Below, in pieces: positions 63,538 to 64,000 of a stretch of 64,000 nt of DNA. The notes under the pieces are model-generated. The model saw only the letters and a list, made by a program, of their open reading frames with translations. It made no database searches and was not told the DNA's origin. Numbering within the stretch: position 1 is the stretch's first letter; the number at the start of each line of letters is the position of its first letter. The DNA lies in NCBI GenBank assembly GCA_963819755.1, contig CAWFXB010000002.1:1116001-1180000 (forward strand), written 5' to 3'. Source of the DNA: VRUE01 sp963819755 (lineage in GTDB: Bacteria > Actinomycetota > Thermoleophilia > Solirubrobacterales > 70-9). The position numbers and the translations under genes were made by a program.

Positions 63538-64000
63538 CTAGGCGGCCTTGAGGGCTGATGGTTCGCTGAGCCAATCAGGCTGATTCTTCGCCCATGCGGT
63601 GATTGCGTCGACAAGGGCCTTCAGATCCTGTCGCCGGGACCGAGGACCCATTGCCCCCTCCGAGAACACATCGCCGGGTACCTCGGCAATCCAGGGGCTG
63701 TTGGGGGTGACTGGTCCATCCATAAACGCACTCAATTTGGCGAAGAAGTCCACGATTCCGTCCTCATCCCAGCCGTCCTGCGTGAGCTCAAAATAGACAC
63801 CCGCGAGCACACGGAGCACGCTGGTCGAGCCGAGGAGGCTGGCTTTTCGAAGATCCTCGGGGGCTAGGTTCCCATCGGCCACCTCGGCAAGCGGTCCGAA
63901 GCCGGCGAGCAGCGCGTCGAGGAACTCGTTAGTCGTCTCGACTAGGGCGTCCTCACGGAGCTCCTGCTCCTGCCGGCGACCGATCCGGCCACTCAGCCCG
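63538..64000 (-). CDS. C-terminal part of an unrecognised protein, cut by the window edge
   Basis: The frame is open from the stop at 63538 through 64000, so the gene begins outside the window; an internal GTG at 63882 is only one possible start. Readable residues are acidic and helical (QEQELREDALVETTNEFLDA, LRKASLLGSTSVLRVLAGVY, DEDGIVDFFAKLSAFMDG) ending in QDLKALVDAITAWAKNQPDW. No family recognised. May belong to the second element or to the flanking chromosome. Confidence 0.7.
   Translation of the reverse strand, partial: GLSGRIGRRQEQELREDALVETTNEFLDALLAGFGPLAEVADGNLAPEDLRKASLLGSTSVLRVLAGVYFELTQDGWDEDGIVDFFAKLSAFMDGPVTPNSPWIAEVPGDVFSEGAMGPRSRRQDLKALVDAITAWAKNQPDWLSEPSALKAA

Overview
This is a 64 kb, very GC-rich chromosomal window from an actinomycete. 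The gene complement points to class Thermoleophilia, probably order Solirubrobacterales: a dnaK-grpE-dnaJ-hspR-clpB operon, an inositol-phosphate synthase next to a CDP-alcohol phosphatidyltransferase, ClpB beside HspR, many GTG/TTG starts, and tightly overlapping stop/start codons. The placement is inferred from gene content; there is no rRNA here to confirm it.

Layout. (1) 0-3.4 kb: thiamine genes, with thiE and a small membrane protein on the minus strand and a TPP riboswitch driving thiO and a fused thiS-thiG on the plus strand. (2) 3.47-7.08 kb: a decayed 3.54 kb integrative element in a tRNA-Lys(TTT) gene. It is bounded by a 41-bp direct repeat of the 5' half of the tRNA, carries a Ser/Thr kinase and three uncharacterised genes, and ends in wrecks of an xre gene and a tyrosine recombinase. 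(3) 7.1-10.7 kb: two secreted proteins, a LOG-family phosphoribohydrolase and a DUF3800 gene. (4) 10.7-32.6 kb: the purine pathway on the minus strand in three blocks: purD-purE-purB, purC-purS-purQ-purL and purF-purN-purH. The blocks are separated by a P450, a complete type I restriction-modification system, a VapBC-type toxin-antitoxin pair and a TetR/MFS pair. (5) 32.6-35.5 kb: a GYD-domain protein, a three-domain peptidoglycan hydrolase and a membrane-anchored partner. (6) 35.5-42.2 kb: the heat-shock operon behind a strong promoter with a CIRCE-like inverted repeat. (7) 42.3-50.2 kb: nuclease-fold secreted protein, cytochrome c, endonuclease III, hydrolase, a phosphatidylinositol synthesis cluster, a glycosyltransferase-PHP fusion and a UDG-superfamily protein. 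(8) 50.2-60.4 kb: a 122-nt nested hairpin and housekeeping genes (rlmD-like, argF, lgt, prmC, lysS, CDF transporter, SDR). (9) 60.4-63.5 kb: a second integrative element beside an abnormal tRNA gene with a hairpin in its D-loop; it has HTH genes, an excisionase-like protein and a tyrosine recombinase. The window ends in a partial gene.

How the parts work together. purD, E, B, C, S, Q, L, F, N and H are all present, together covering nearly the whole IMP route; purM is not seen. Three genes (purF, purB and the 62.4 kb integrase) each contain one single-base frameshift. Because two of them are normally essential, consensus errors in the assembly are at least as likely as real mutations. The most unusual items are the tRNA-Lys element that supplies a new 5' half of its target tRNA, the D-loop-interrupted tRNA, the HsdR subunit with an AlbA_2-like tail, the glycosyltransferase-PHP fusion in the inositol-lipid cluster, and the large nested hairpin at 50.2 kb.
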